The notes: generated by a model not told the origin, from the sequence alone. A stretch of 64,000 bases of DNA from CAWJLS01 sp963843755 (GCA_963843755.1 CAWJLS010000002.1:682001-746000); one strand, 5' to 3'; counted from the first letter of the stretch, positions 24,128-34,244 are shown. Numbers and translations: made by a program.

Positions 24128-25834
24128 CTACTTCTTGGGCTCGGTGATGTCGAAGACCTGGTCGGCGGCGACGTTGTCGAACGTCTGCTCCGCGCCGGAC
24201 GGCCAGTGGACGACGACCTTGTCCGCCTTCTTCGCCGGCCCGAGGCCGATGAGCGGGTCGACCTGGCTCTGGGACAGGTAGCTGCCGCCGGCCCGGACCA
24301 GCCAGCGCTGGGTCTCGCCGCCGACGGTCACCTCGACCCGCGAGCCGATGCCCTGGCGGTCGCTCTTCGTGCCGTGGAGGTCGAGCTGGAGCCAGTGGCC
24401 CTCTTTCGACCGGTTCTCGAACACGGCCGCCTTGCCGCCGTTGGTGGTCAGCACGATGTCCGGGTCGCCGTCCCGGTCGAAGTCTCCCCAGGCGGCGCCG
24501 CGGGCGACCCGGGGCGGTGAGGCGAGGGCGGAGATCCCGTCGCCTTCGACCTCGACGAAGCGCCCCTTGCCCTCGTTGTGGAAGAGCTGGGCCGGCTGGG
24601 CGTAGGTGACCCGCGGCTGGATGCGCTCGACGTCGGGGTCCAGGTGGCCGTTGGCCAGGAACAGGTCGAGCCAGCCGTCCAGGTCGTAGTCGAAGTAGAA
24701 CGCGCCGAAGGTCAGGTTGAGCAGGGTCTTGCGCCCGACGTGGGAGGTCGGGGCGACGTCGACGAAGAGCTGGTTGCCCTCGTTCCTGTAGAGGGCGACC
24801 ATCTCGTTGGCGAAGTTGCCGATGACGATCGACGGCCGGCCGCTGTGGTCGTAGTCGGCGGCGTCGATGCCCATGCCGCCGCGGGCGACGCCGGCCTCGG
24901 AGAACGCCATGCCGGAGGCGACCCCGATCTCCTCGAACACGCCCTTGCCCTTGTTGCGGTAGAGCAGGTTCGGCTGGGTGTCGTTGGCCACCGCCATGTC
25001 CTCCCAGCCGTCGCCGTCCAGGTCGAGCACGGTGACGCCGAGCGACTTGGCGGTCGGCTTGTAGAGCCCCGCCTCCTTGGTCCGGTCCTCGAGCTTGATG
25101 GTGCCGCCCTCCGAGACGTTCTTGTAGAAGCGCGGCGACGCCCCCTCGTAGGACTCCGGCGTGCAGTAGGCCTTGGACTCGCCGTCGAGGGTGCAGAACA
25201 GGTCGTTCTTCTCCGTCCAGGTGACGTAGCGGGTGGCGTAGATGTCGAGCCGGCCGTCGTGGTCGGCGTCGAGCATCGCCACGGAGACGCCGAACTCGTA
25301 GTCCTGGGTCAGCCCCGCCTGCCGGCTGATGTCGACGAACTTGCCGCCCCGGTTCTCGAACAGGTGGTCCTGGCCGAGGCAGGAGATGTAGAGGTCGGCG
25401 TCGCCGTCCTTGTCCAGGTCGCCGGCGGCCCCGCCCATGCAGTAGGCGTGGAGCCCGAGGCCGCTGCCGGCGGTGCCGTCAAGGAAGCGGATCGGGCCGC
25501 CCTTCTCGGAGCGGTTGAGGTAGAGCTTCTGGGTCGCGGAGCGGCCGGGCGAGCCCTTGGCGCCGGGGAAGTCGCGGCCGTTCAGGAACAGCAGGTCGAG
25601 CCGCCCGTCGCCGTCGGCATCGAAGACGACGACGCCCGAGCCCATGGTCTCGGGCAGCCACTTCTTGCCGAAGCCGCCGGTCTGGTGGGTGAAGTCGACC
25701 CCGGAGGCCGCCGTCACGTCGACGAACTGGGCCCCGTCGTCGGCGGCGGCCGGGACGGCCGCGCCGGCCAGGAGCAGGAGGGTGGCTGGGAGGAGGCGGA
25801 GGAGGACGGTGGGGAGTGCGCGTCGCATCATCAT
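24128..25834 (-). CDS. CRTAC1 family secreted protein (FG-GAP propeller + ASPIC/UnbV)
   Basis: This 568-aa protein has a clear signal peptide (RRALPTVLLRLLPATLLLLAGAAVPAAADD), then QFVDVTAASGVDFTHQTGG, the standard CRTAC1 opening. Repeated FG-GAP calcium loops follow (DADGDGRLDLLFLNG, DLDKDGDADLYISC, DADHDGRLDIYATR, DLDGDGWEDMAVAND, DYDLDGWLDLFLANGH, DFDRDGDPDIVLTTNGG) and a C-terminal ASPIC/UnbV domain (GHWLQLDLHGTKSDRQGIGSRVEVTVGG...VDPLIGLG...VVVHWPSG). The protein is probably exported and Ca-binding; its function is unknown. I chose the first of three consecutive ATGs (25834); the 37 upstream in-frame codons lack family similarity. It lies 52 nt downstream of the multiheme cytochrome gene and is likely cotranscribed. 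Confidence 0.92.
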   Translation of the reverse strand: MMMRRALPTVLLRLLPATLLLLAGAAVPAAADDGAQFVDVTAASGVDFTHQTGGFGKKWLPETMGSGVVVFDADGDGRLDLLFLNGRDFPGAKGSPGRSATQKLYLNRSEKGGPIRFLDGTAGSGLGLHAYCMGGAAGDLDKDGDADLYISCLGQDHLFENRGGKFVDISRQAGLTQDYEFGVSVAMLDADHDGRLDIYATRYVTWTEKNDLFCTLDGESKAYCTPESYEGASPRFYKNVSEGGTIKLEDRTKEAGLYKPTAKSLGVTVLDLDGDGWEDMAVANDTQPNLLYRNKGKGVFEEIGVASGMAFSEAGVARGGMGIDAADYDHSGRPSIVIGNFANEMVALYRNEGNQLFVDVAPTSHVGRKTLLNLTFGAFYFDYDLDGWLDLFLANGHLDPDVERIQPRVTYAQPAQLFHNEGKGRFVEVEGDGISALASPPRVARGAAWGDFDRDGDPDIVLTTNGGKAAVFENRSKEGHWLQLDLHGTKSDRQGIGSRVEVTVGGETQRWLVRAGGSYLSQSQVDPLIGLGPAKKADKVVVHWPSGAEQTFDNVAADQVFDITEPKK

Positions 25835-25886
25835 CGCTTTCGCTGCTGGTCGGTCTCGGGTTTCCGGACGTGCCGCATCACGGGGC

Positions 25887-28769
25887 TCATCCGCCGGCGG
25901 GCGTGCCGATCGTATCCGGGCCGTCGTGGTGCTCGAGGAACGCATCGATCGCCTTGCGGCTGACGCCGTCGTGCTCGTGGACCGCCTGGCGCTCGTTGTT
26001 GTCGTGGGGGTGCTCCTCGCGGTAGTCGCGGGTCAGCTCCTGGGACGGCTCGTAGGCCTTGAACCGCTCGTAGAGCTGCTGGTGGCGCTTGGACTGCTCC
26101 ATGTCGCCCAGGCCCCGGTAGGCGAGCATGGCCGTGTAGTGGCCCATCAGGTCCTCCGGGTCGATGGCGAAGACGTGGTCGAGCTGGTCGACCGCGGCCT
26201 GGTAGTTGCGCTCCAGGAAGTAGATCCGGGCCATCTGGTTGCGCACCACGCGGTCCTTCGGGTACTGCTCCGCCGCGGCCTGGAGGTGCTCCAAGGCCTC
26301 GTCGTACCGGCCGTTCTCCTTGTCGACCAGGCCGCGGAAGAAGTGGGCACGGGCCAGGTTCGGATCGATCTCGAGCGCCTTGTCGAGCACCCGGGTGGCC
26401 TCGTCGAGCGCCCCCTCGGCGACCGCCACGCGGCCCAGGTTGACCCAGCCGTCGACATAGTCCGGCTCGAGCTCGGTGACCTGCTCGAACGCCTTCCGGG
26501 CGGCCTTCAGGTCACCCTGGAGGAAGAGGCCGATGCCGTAGTCGTTCCAGCGCTCCCGGTCGACCGACGGGTCGGTCGCGGGCTGGCTCATGTCGGGCAG
26601 CGGCTGGCCGGGGTCGACCACGTTCAGCGTCTTCTTGTCCTCGGCCATGACCACGATCGGCAGGGTCGGGACCTCCTTGGTCGGGCCCGAGACGTCTGAA
26701 GTGTCTCCCGTCATCACCCACTCGCGATCGTCGAAATGCTCGTTGTAGAGCGACTTCGGGTCGACGCCCGGCGGCGGCGGGGCGGGCTCGCCGGCGTAGG
26801 CGAAGTGGGTGTTGTACCAGGAGAACTTGCGGTAGTTGAGCCGCGCCGTGAGCGTGATGTCGCCCACCGCGTCTTCGGGCACCTTCATCCGGAAGTGCAC
26901 CGTGTCGGCCGCCCCCGGCGGGATCAGCCGGACGTAGACGAGCGCCCGGGTCTGGTAGGCGTTGCGCTTGTCGATCGGGTTGCCGTGCTCATCGATCATC
27001 AGCGCGCGGTAGAAGTGGGCGCCGGGATCGACCGGGCTGTTCTCGTCCGCCATGCCGCTCCAGTAGATCGTCTTGCCGGCGGAATCGACCGCCCGCAGCT
27101 CGAGCCAGCAGTCGTAGGCGTCGACGGTGCCGCCCGGGAAGAAGTGGCCGACGCCGCGGGTGCGCACGACGACGTCGATGCGGGTCGACTCGCCCCGGCG
27201 CACGGTGGCCGGAATCCGGTCGAGCGGCGCGTAGACCGTCTCCTCCGGTCCGGTCGTGGCGGCGGCGCCGGTGCCGACGGCCATGCCCGACTCCTCGCCG
27301 ACGGCGAAGCTGGTCGACAGCGCCGGCCCCTCGGTGGCGAGACCGGTGGACTCCTTGGCCTGCTCCCGGCCCTCGGTCATGGCGAAGATGTCGACCGTCA
27401 CCTGGCGGGCCTGGAGGAAGCCGATCACCTGCTGGAGCTGCTCGTCGTCCTTGTAGGCGGTCGGCAGCGCCGTGTTGGCGACGGCGAACCGGTGCGAGCG
27501 GATCATGCCGTCCTTGGACGCCGGGTCGTCGGACGGCACCTTCGGCATGTGGCAGTCGATGCAGTTCTTGGGCGACGGCGGGTAGTAGAACGAGCGCGCA
27601 CCGTAGCCGGAGACGCCGCTCGCCTGCCAGTTGTCGTACTCGTTGAAGCCCCGGATCCAGCGGTAGTGGTTGACCGGCTTGTCCAGGTGCACCTTGTGGC
27701 AGGCAGAGCACAGGGCCGGCGAGTCGACGCCGCGGAAGAAGGTCTTGATGAAGGTGCGCCGGTGCGGCTCCGGGTCCATGCGGACGAGGAAGTCGTGGAC
27801 GCCGCTGAGCAGCGGGTTGTCGCTCGTCGCCAGGTCGTGGAGGGCGGGGATGTGGATCTTGTAGTCCCCGTTGCCCATGGTGCTCTCGACCTGGGTGATC
27901 ATGTGGCAGGCGGTGCAGGTGATGCCGGCCTGGGCCTCCTCGGTGTGGACGACCTCCTGGATCGGCCGGTCCATCAGGCCGGACTGGAGCAGCGCCGGGT
28001 CGTGGCAGCCACCGCACCACTTCGACGACGTGATGCCGGCGGTCTGCTGCATCTCCACGATCGCCTTGCGGTACCACTGGTTGTTGAAGCTGCCCCGGTG
28101 GTGGACCGAGCTCTCCCACTGCTTGAGCACGTCGACGTGGCAGCCGGAGCGGCCGCAGCTCTGCGGGTCGAGGTAGATCGACGACGGCACCAGCCCCTCG
28201 TGCTCGTTCGACACCGACGACGGGAAGAACGGCCCGTCCGGGCCGCCCATGGCCTCGTCGTTCATGGTCAGCGGTGCCGGCGGGTTGGACACGAAGTTGG
28301 TCGGGTCCGGATGGGTGTGCTGCCAGTAGAGCGCCCCGGCCGGCAGCACGATGGCCGCCGCGAGGGCGAGCGCGGCCAGCGTCCAGCCCCGGCGGGCGGA
28401 GGAGGCGCTGGCGGCCCGGCGCAGGCCGTCGGCCACCAGGGCGGCGAGGCCGGCGACGGCGATCCAGGTGTGGACCGGCACCATCCAGTAGGTGGGCCGC
28501 TCGTTGCCGACCGCCAACAGCACCACGGCGACCGCGGCGGAGAGCAGTAGCAGGACGCCTCCCGCCATCACCAGCGGACGGCCCTTGCGCCGCCACCACC
28601 AGGGCAGGAAGAGCACCGCCGCGAGCAGTCCCAACCCCAAGTGAGCCAGCAAGCTGGCGAAGTAGAACATCCAGGGATCGCCGGCGGCGGCCAGGTAGGC
28701 GCTGTTGGCTACCAGCAGAGCACCGACAATAGCGAGGAGGCGGGGAGAATTTAGCTTGATTCGTGACAT
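25887..28769 (-). CDS. Membrane-bound pentaheme cytochrome c fused to TPR repeats
   Basis: This 960-aa protein begins with five membrane spans (about 9-152). A periplasmic domain with five heme c motifs follows: CGRSGCH at C205-H211 (a CX4CH site), CGGCH at C252-H256, CTACH at C285-H289, CSACH at C354-H358 and CIDCH at C403-H407. A beta-rich section follows (about 520-690; VRRGESTRIDVVVRTRGVGHFFPGGTVDAYDCW). Then TPR helices occupy about 735-905, and the tail is acidic and His-rich. It resembles cytochrome c554/doxx-type multiheme proteins that pass electrons in the periplasm, but the fusion to five spans and TPRs is unusual. Neighbours are a CRTAC1 protein and a TPR protein in the same direction. 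No catalytic site is recognisable. Donors and acceptors are unknown. Confidence 0.88.
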   Translation of the reverse strand: MSRIKLNSPRLLAIVGALLVANSAYLAAAGDPWMFYFASLLAHLGLGLLAAVLFLPWWWRRKGRPLVMAGGVLLLLSAAVAVVLLAVGNERPTYWMVPVHTWIAVAGLAALVADGLRRAASASSARRGWTLAALALAAAIVLPAGALYWQHTHPDPTNFVSNPPAPLTMNDEAMGGPDGPFFPSSVSNEHEGLVPSSIYLDPQSCGRSGCHVDVLKQWESSVHHRGSFNNQWYRKAIVEMQQTAGITSSKWCGGCHDPALLQSGLMDRPIQEVVHTEEAQAGITCTACHMITQVESTMGNGDYKIHIPALHDLATSDNPLLSGVHDFLVRMDPEPHRRTFIKTFFRGVDSPALCSACHKVHLDKPVNHYRWIRGFNEYDNWQASGVSGYGARSFYYPPSPKNCIDCHMPKVPSDDPASKDGMIRSHRFAVANTALPTAYKDDEQLQQVIGFLQARQVTVDIFAMTEGREQAKESTGLATEGPALSTSFAVGEESGMAVGTGAAATTGPEETVYAPLDRIPATVRRGESTRIDVVVRTRGVGHFFPGGTVDAYDCWLELRAVDSAGKTIYWSGMADENSPVDPGAHFYRALMIDEHGNPIDKRNAYQTRALVYVRLIPPGAADTVHFRMKVPEDAVGDITLTARLNYRKFSWYNTHFAYAGEPAPPPPGVDPKSLYNEHFDDREWVMTGDTSDVSGPTKEVPTLPIVVMAEDKKTLNVVDPGQPLPDMSQPATDPSVDRERWNDYGIGLFLQGDLKAARKAFEQVTELEPDYVDGWVNLGRVAVAEGALDEATRVLDKALEIDPNLARAHFFRGLVDKENGRYDEALEHLQAAAEQYPKDRVVRNQMARIYFLERNYQAAVDQLDHVFAIDPEDLMGHYTAMLAYRGLGDMEQSKRHQQLYERFKAYEPSQELTRDYREEHPHDNNERQAVHEHDGVSRKAIDAFLEHHDGPDTIGTPAGG

Positions 28770-28870
28770 GGCGTCTCGGATGGCCGTGATCAGATCATCG
28801 ATCGGATGCGAGTCGGACTAGTTTAGCGGGACCCGGGCGACCATACCAGGGCACCAGGGCCGGCGCTCGG

Positions 28871-30085
28871 TTACCGAGCTGCCCCCGGAGTGGGCCGCCG
28901 CTCCACCAGGAGGATCCTGATCTCCCGGAAAATCTCGTCGGTGCGCTGGGTCCACGCCTCCGGGGCGAACGCGTCGGGCGCCGCGGACAGGTGAACCGTC
29001 GCGCTCGCACCCTCACCGCGACCCTGGCTCTTCCCCTGACCCGGCGCCGGGCTCGGGCCGGGTGAGATCTTCACCCGCAGCCGGTCGCCGTGGATCACGG
29101 CCCAGCCCGGGGCGACCTCGACCCGCGGATCGAACGGCTCGCTCAGGGTGCGCAGGGCGGCCAGCACCGCCGACAGCAGCGGCCCGTTGCCGCCGTCGTA
29201 CTTCGCGTCGAACTGCTGGGCCGCCTGGCGGTACCCGGCGGGCGGCGTGTAGCTGTCGGTCTCGAGGAGCGCGGAGAGCTCCGGGCTCTCGGCGATCGGT
29301 CCGAACGCCGGATCGGTGCGGGCGAGCAGGCGGTAGCGCTCGTCCAGGTCGACGGCGTGGCGGAGGTTCTCCACCGCCAGGCGGGCGTAGCCCCGGCCGG
29401 CGTAGTTCTTGGCCACCAGGAAGTAGGCGTCCGGGCGGTCGCCGGCCGCCTCCAGGTAGCGCTCGAAGTGCTCGGTGGCCTCGCTGATCTTGCCCTGGAG
29501 CAGGAGGACGGCGCCCAGGTTGAGGTGGTTGTCCTCGGCGTTCGGGTCGAGGCGCCGGGCGTGCTCCAGGGCGTCGAGGGCCGCGTCGTAGTCCTGCCCC
29601 GCGATGTCGAGGCCCGCCCGGTTGAGCCACCCCTGGCGCTGGTCCGGGTCGAGCTCGAGCGAGCGGTCGAGGTCGGCCCGGCCCTCGTCCTGGTGGCCGA
29701 GCATGAACTCGGCCGTCGAGCGCAGCAGCAGGGCGCGGGCCTTGCCGGAGCGCTCACGGGGGAGAGAGCCGAGCAGGGCGAGGGCCCCGTCGGCATCGCC
29801 CTGGTCGAGCAGCGACTGGGCCCGGTCGAGGGTCGCGTTCGGCGACTGGGGGGCTGCGTTCGCCGGCCGGGACGGTCCGGCGAGACCGAGCGACAGGGCG
29901 GCGACGAGGGGGACGAGGGGAAGGACGCCCGCGAAGCGCGCGAGTGACCTCCGATGTCTCCGATGTCTCCGATGTCTCCGATGTCCCCGATGGACCCGGC
30001 GGCCCTCACGGGACGAGAGGGACGAACGGGACGACCAGGCCGGGCGGAACGAGCGGGACGGACGGCTAGGGATGCGGCGGACCAT
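28871..30085 (-). CDS. TPR-repeat protein with Arg/His-rich N-terminus and one membrane span
   Basis: This 404-aa protein has an unusual basic N-terminus (RRVHRGHRRHRRHRRHRRS, encoded by a 9-nt tandem repeat at 29951-29990). A hydrophobic segment follows (LARFAGVLPLVPLVAALSLGLAG), then four or more TPR units (about 85-240; QGWLNRAGLDIAGQDYDAALDALEHARRLDPNAED). The C-terminal domain is unassigned (about 255-404). It is likely exported or anchored in the envelope and lies 101 nt upstream of the multiheme-TPR gene in the same direction. The true N-terminus is uncertain because no other ATG precedes the TPRs. Confidence 0.8.
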   Translation of the reverse strand: MVRRIPSRPSRSFRPAWSSRSSLSSREGRRVHRGHRRHRRHRRHRRSLARFAGVLPLVPLVAALSLGLAGPSRPANAAPQSPNATLDRAQSLLDQGDADGALALLGSLPRERSGKARALLLRSTAEFMLGHQDEGRADLDRSLELDPDQRQGWLNRAGLDIAGQDYDAALDALEHARRLDPNAEDNHLNLGAVLLLQGKISEATEHFERYLEAAGDRPDAYFLVAKNYAGRGYARLAVENLRHAVDLDERYRLLARTDPAFGPIAESPELSALLETDSYTPPAGYRQAAQQFDAKYDGGNGPLLSAVLAALRTLSEPFDPRVEVAPGWAVIHGDRLRVKISPGPSPAPGQGKSQGRGEGASATVHLSAAPDAFAPEAWTQRTDEIFREIRILLVERRPTPGAAR

Positions 30086-30488
30086 GAGTACCGGTCAATG
30101 TATCCGAAGCTCCGGCTCGCGACAACGGCGCCCGGGACACAGGTCGTCTCCAGGATGCAGGCGGTCTCGGCGTCACCGAGGATCGAAGGGCTCGCGTCTT
30201 CCTGGACCCTCGGCTCGACGCGGTAGCCGGGGATCTCCGGGTCTTCGAGCCACGTCCCTGGCAGCACCGGCGACGAGGGCGGCCACGAGAACCGCCGCGA
30301 GGCGAGCGCGGAGTGTGACGATCGTTTCCAGGGGATCGTAAACCGTTCGGGAAAGCGTGGACGCAAAATGCAGGAGAACGACCCGAGACGACCCTGCTGT
30401 CCGAGCTGTTCCCCGATGGCTCCGCGATGCGCCGTGCCGCACGGTCGCGCGGCCAGCCCCCCTCAGGAGACTGTGTAAGGATCGGCCC
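30086..30488. other. 403-nt intergenic region between divergent genes
   Basis: No complete gene is supported. On the minus strand, one frame (about 30262-30325) encodes a signal-peptide-like stretch (TLRARLAAVLVAALVAGAA). A second frame (about 30105-30260) encodes a plausible acidic stretch (EDPEIPGYRVEPRVQEDASP). The two are in different frames, and the second runs on without a stop into the TPR gene. This may be a decayed secreted-protein gene or the leader of the TPR gene. Near 30480 an AAGG precedes the ClpX-like start. Confidence 0.5.
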
Positions 30489-31628
30489 ATGTCGGAAACC
30501 GAAACCCCGTCCTCCGTCCGCCCCTCGTCCTCGTCGACCGCCGGGGGCGAGCGAGCCCTCCCCACGCCGGTCGAGATCGCCGAGGCCCTCAGCCGCCGGG
30601 TGATCGGCCAGCACCGGGCGATCCGCGAGATGGCGATCGCCCTGGCCAAGTACCTGGCGGGCGCCGCCACCGGCAACATCCTGATGATCGGCGCCTCTGG
30701 CACCGGCAAGACGACCCTGATGCGGGCGGTGGAGGCCTACCTGGACGAGCGCCCCGACCTGGCCGAACGGTCGACGGTGATCCGGGTGCACGCCAACGTC
30801 CTCGGTGAGGAGGCCCGCCAGGGGCGCCCGGGGCAGGCGATCATCAGCCGCCTGCTCGACGAGGCGCGGCGCGAGCTCGGCCCCGAGGTGGTGGACAAGA
30901 ACCCGGAGCTGGCCTTCGCCCGGGCCGCCCGCGGCCTGGTCTTCGTCGACGAGGTGGACAAGATCCGCTCGATGGTCGGCGACCGGCCGAACGTCGAGGG
31001 CATCCGCGCCCAGGAGGCCCTGCTCACCCTGATCGAGAACGAGGCGGTGCCGGTCGAGCTGCCGGCGTGGGCGGGCGGCGGCACCACGCGCTTCGACTCC
31101 CACGAGCTGCTGTTCGTCTGCGCCGGCGCCTTCGAGGGGCTCTTCGATGCGGTCTACGACCGGGTGACCATCGGTCGCGACAAGGGGGCCCTCCAGCCGA
31201 CCACGGTGGTCGAGGGCGGCCAGGTGCGCCAGCGGGTGGTGTTCCGGCTGCGCGACTGGCTCAAGAACGGCGACCTGTTCGATTACGGCATGACGCCCCA
31301 GTTCCTGTCCCGGTTCGACGCGGTGGTGCTGCTCGAAGACCTGGGGGTCGACAACCTGATCAAGATCTTCCTCGAGAGTCCGGAGTCGGGCCTGCGCCAG
31401 AGCAAGTCCTACTTCGCCAGCCGCGGGGTGCGCCTGACCCTCTCACCGGACGCGGTGCGGCGGATCGCCGAGGAGGCCGCCCGCGAGCCGCGTCTCGGCG
31501 CCCGGGCGCTCAAAGAGGTCTTCCGCCGGGTCATCCGCGAGTACGAGTTCGACCCCGAGGCCGCCGGTGCCGTCGCCGGCCAGGCCCTCCTGCTCGACAT
31601 CGCCCAGGTCGACGAAGCGCTCGAATAG
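30489..31628 (+). CDS. ClpX-like AAA+ ATPase without N-terminal zinc domain
   Basis: This 379-aa protein has the ClpX/HslU-type AAA+ module: Walker A LMIGASGTGKTTLM, Walker B RGLVFVDEVDKI, LLFVCAGAFEGLFDA (ClpX FxxGGAFxGL block) and the C-terminal small domain GARALKEVFRRVIREYEFD. The ClpX Cys4 zinc domain is missing; the N-terminus is a short Ser/Thr-rich stretch followed by LPTPVEIAEALSRRVIGQHRAIREMAIAL. It is presumably a protein unfoldase or remodelling ATPase. No ClpP-like peptidase is nearby, and the canonical ClpX is likely elsewhere. I chose the ATG at 30489; 44 in-frame codons upstream show no similarity. Confidence 0.85.
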   Translation: MSETETPSSVRPSSSSTAGGERALPTPVEIAEALSRRVIGQHRAIREMAIALAKYLAGAATGNILMIGASGTGKTTLMRAVEAYLDERPDLAERSTVIRVHANVLGEEARQGRPGQAIISRLLDEARRELGPEVVDKNPELAFARAARGLVFVDEVDKIRSMVGDRPNVEGIRAQEALLTLIENEAVPVELPAWAGGGTTRFDSHELLFVCAGAFEGLFDAVYDRVTIGRDKGALQPTTVVEGGQVRQRVVFRLRDWLKNGDLFDYGMTPQFLSRFDAVVLLEDLGVDNLIKIFLESPESGLRQSKSYFASRGVRLTLSPDAVRRIAEEAAREPRLGARALKEVFRRVIREYEFDPEAAGAVAGQALLLDIAQVDEALE

Positions 31629-31646
31629 GCCAGCGGCTCCCCACCG

Positions 31647-31660
31647 CCGCCCTCGGGCGG
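31647..31660 (+). terminator. Possible terminator hairpin after the ClpX-like gene
   Basis: CCGCC and GGCGG pair around the loop CTCG, followed by GGGCGTCCCTTTCCCT. There is no true U-run, so the call is weak. Confidence 0.3.
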
Positions 31661-31750
31661 GGGCGTCCCTTTCCCTCCGCCCAGGCCGGCTCTCGCCGGC
31701 CGTCTTGGTGAGCTGGGTGAGGGGACGTCAGGGATTGGGGGGAGATCCGG

Positions 31751-32806
31751 TTACCTTCCCAGCCGCCGCCGCCGCTCCCGGATCTCCCGGTAGCGCCGTC
31801 GCCTGCTCAGCTTGCCCAGCAGGTTGGGCAGGAACGACAGGGTCAGCAGCCCGACCACCGCCACCCCCATGCGCAGCAGGATGGCGGTCCGGTCGCCGCC
31901 GACCGCGTCGATCATCGCGGCCGCGAAGTAGGTGAAGACGATGTTGGCCGGGATCAGCCCGATGCCGGTGGCGATGAGGAAGAGCGCCGCCGGCACGCCC
32001 GAGAGCGCCGCGCCGTAGTTGACCACCGGGAACGGGATCGGCACGAAGCGGATGCGCACCCAGGTCCAGAAGCCTCGCCGCGCGATCATCCTCTCGACCC
32101 GTTGGAGCCGTTCGCCGAGCACGTGGGTGACGAAGTCGCGGCCGAGGGAGCGCGCCAGGTAGAAGCTCGCGGCGGCGCCCAGGAAGGTGCCGACGATGTT
32201 GAGCGCCGAGCCGACGACGATGCCGAAGATCGCGCCGCCGGCGAGCATCAGCGGGCTCACCGGCGCGCCGAGGGGCGCCAGGACGGCGTAGGCGAGGATC
32301 AGCGCCGGCGCGGTCCACCAGTGGGAGCGGAGGCTGGCGCGGAGCTCGGTCAGCCGCTCCTGGTCCAGGAGCTCGTTGAGCCGCGCGCCCAGGGGGGTGA
32401 GGTGGAGCACCGCCACGCCGGCGGCGATCAGGGCGACCAGCAGCACGAACCGCCAGACGACCCAGCGCGGAACGGCGCGGGCGGCGGGGATCTCGGGCGG
32501 CGAGGTCAGGGCGTCGGCCGGGTCGGCCGGGATCGCCGCCCGCAGCCGGTCGACGTCCACCCCCAGGACCCGGTCGGGCAGCGCGCCGAGGCGGTCACGG
32601 AGGTCGGCCAGCAGCTCGGCGGCGGTCTGCTCCCGCCCCAGGTCTTCCCGCTCCAGGGCGCCGGCGAGGTCGGCGAGCGCCGACAGTAGGCCGTGGCGGT
32701 CGCCGGAGGTTCGGGCGGCGGCGTGCTCCCAGGCGGCGTGGGCCGCGTGGTACCGGGCCGCCCGGTAGGCGTCGAGGCCCTGCTGGAGCTCTGGGTCGAT
32801 CGCCAC
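31751..32806 (-). CDS. DUF309 domain fused to VTT/TVP38 (DedA-like) membrane domain
   Basis: This 351-aa protein has a soluble N-terminal helical domain (about 1-95; QGLDAYRAARYHAAHAAWEHAAA...GLLSALADLAGALEREDLG) matching the DUF309 pattern. A C-terminal TVP38/TMEM64-type VTT membrane domain follows (about 115-330; ILAYAVLAPLGAPVSPLMLAGGAIFG, FLGAAASFYLARSLGRDFV, RIRFVPIPFPVVNYGAALSGV). The C-terminal tail is very basic (RRRRYREIRERRRRLGR). VTT proteins are thought to be lipid scramblases or transporters. The DUF309 fusion is uncommon. It lies upstream of no obvious partner. Confidence 0.85.
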   Translation of the reverse strand: MAIDPELQQGLDAYRAARYHAAHAAWEHAAARTSGDRHGLLSALADLAGALEREDLGREQTAAELLADLRDRLGALPDRVLGVDVDRLRAAIPADPADALTSPPEIPAARAVPRWVVWRFVLLVALIAAGVAVLHLTPLGARLNELLDQERLTELRASLRSHWWTAPALILAYAVLAPLGAPVSPLMLAGGAIFGIVVGSALNIVGTFLGAAASFYLARSLGRDFVTHVLGERLQRVERMIARRGFWTWVRIRFVPIPFPVVNYGAALSGVPAALFLIATGIGLIPANIVFTYFAAAMIDAVGGDRTAILLRMGVAVVGLLTLSFLPNLLGKLSRRRRYREIRERRRRLGR

Positions 32807-32951
32807 GGGAGGTCGTCCGGGAAGGGGTCGGTGGAGGCGCGGAGTCGGTCGGTTGCTCGACGGGGTCGGGCCGGGTCGCTGGAGGACGGGAGTGCGAGTG
32901 AACGGGAGCGGGAGCCGCCGTCCGCCGTCCGTCTTCCGATCGGCTGCGCGG

Positions 32952-33245
32952 CTAGCGGCCTGACTCGCCGGAGGGTTCCGTCTCGCCGCTCTTCTCGTCG
33001 GCGGCGCCGGGCGCGGGCAGGTAGAAGAAGTCCCGGATCTGCTGGGCGAGCACGTCCATCGACTTCGGGTCCATGAAGTCGAGGCGCAGCTCGTTGATCA
33101 CCATGACCTCCATCTTCTGCCACTCCGTCCAGCAGTCGGCACAGGCGTTGGCGACGAGCTGGCGGCCCAGCTCACCCGGATACGGCGGCCGGTCGAGGGC
33201 CGGGCCGGTCTGGCCGCAGCGGCTGCACTCCACGGTCTCGGGCAT
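32952..33245 (-). CDS. Fe(2+)-trafficking protein family (YggX-like)
   Basis: This 97-aa protein has the YggX pattern: VECSRCGQTGPALDRPPYPGELGRQL, then CWTEWQKMEVMVINELRLDFMDPKS and LAQQIRDFFYLP. A second Cys pair at the N-terminus (CSRC) and CADC are extra compared with E. coli YggX and might bind metal. Members help with Fe-S cluster repair and oxidative stress. A TAGACT box ends 6 nt before the ATG, so it may have its own leaderless promoter, although it follows the UDP-sugar operon by only 9 nt. Confidence 0.85.
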   Translation of the reverse strand: MPETVECSRCGQTGPALDRPPYPGELGRQLVANACADCWTEWQKMEVMVINELRLDFMDPKSMDVLAQQIRDFFYLPAPGAADEKSGETEPSGESGR

Positions 33246-33254
33246 GAGCGGAGT

Positions 33255-34240
<986 letters not shown>

Positions 34241-34244
<4 letters not shown>

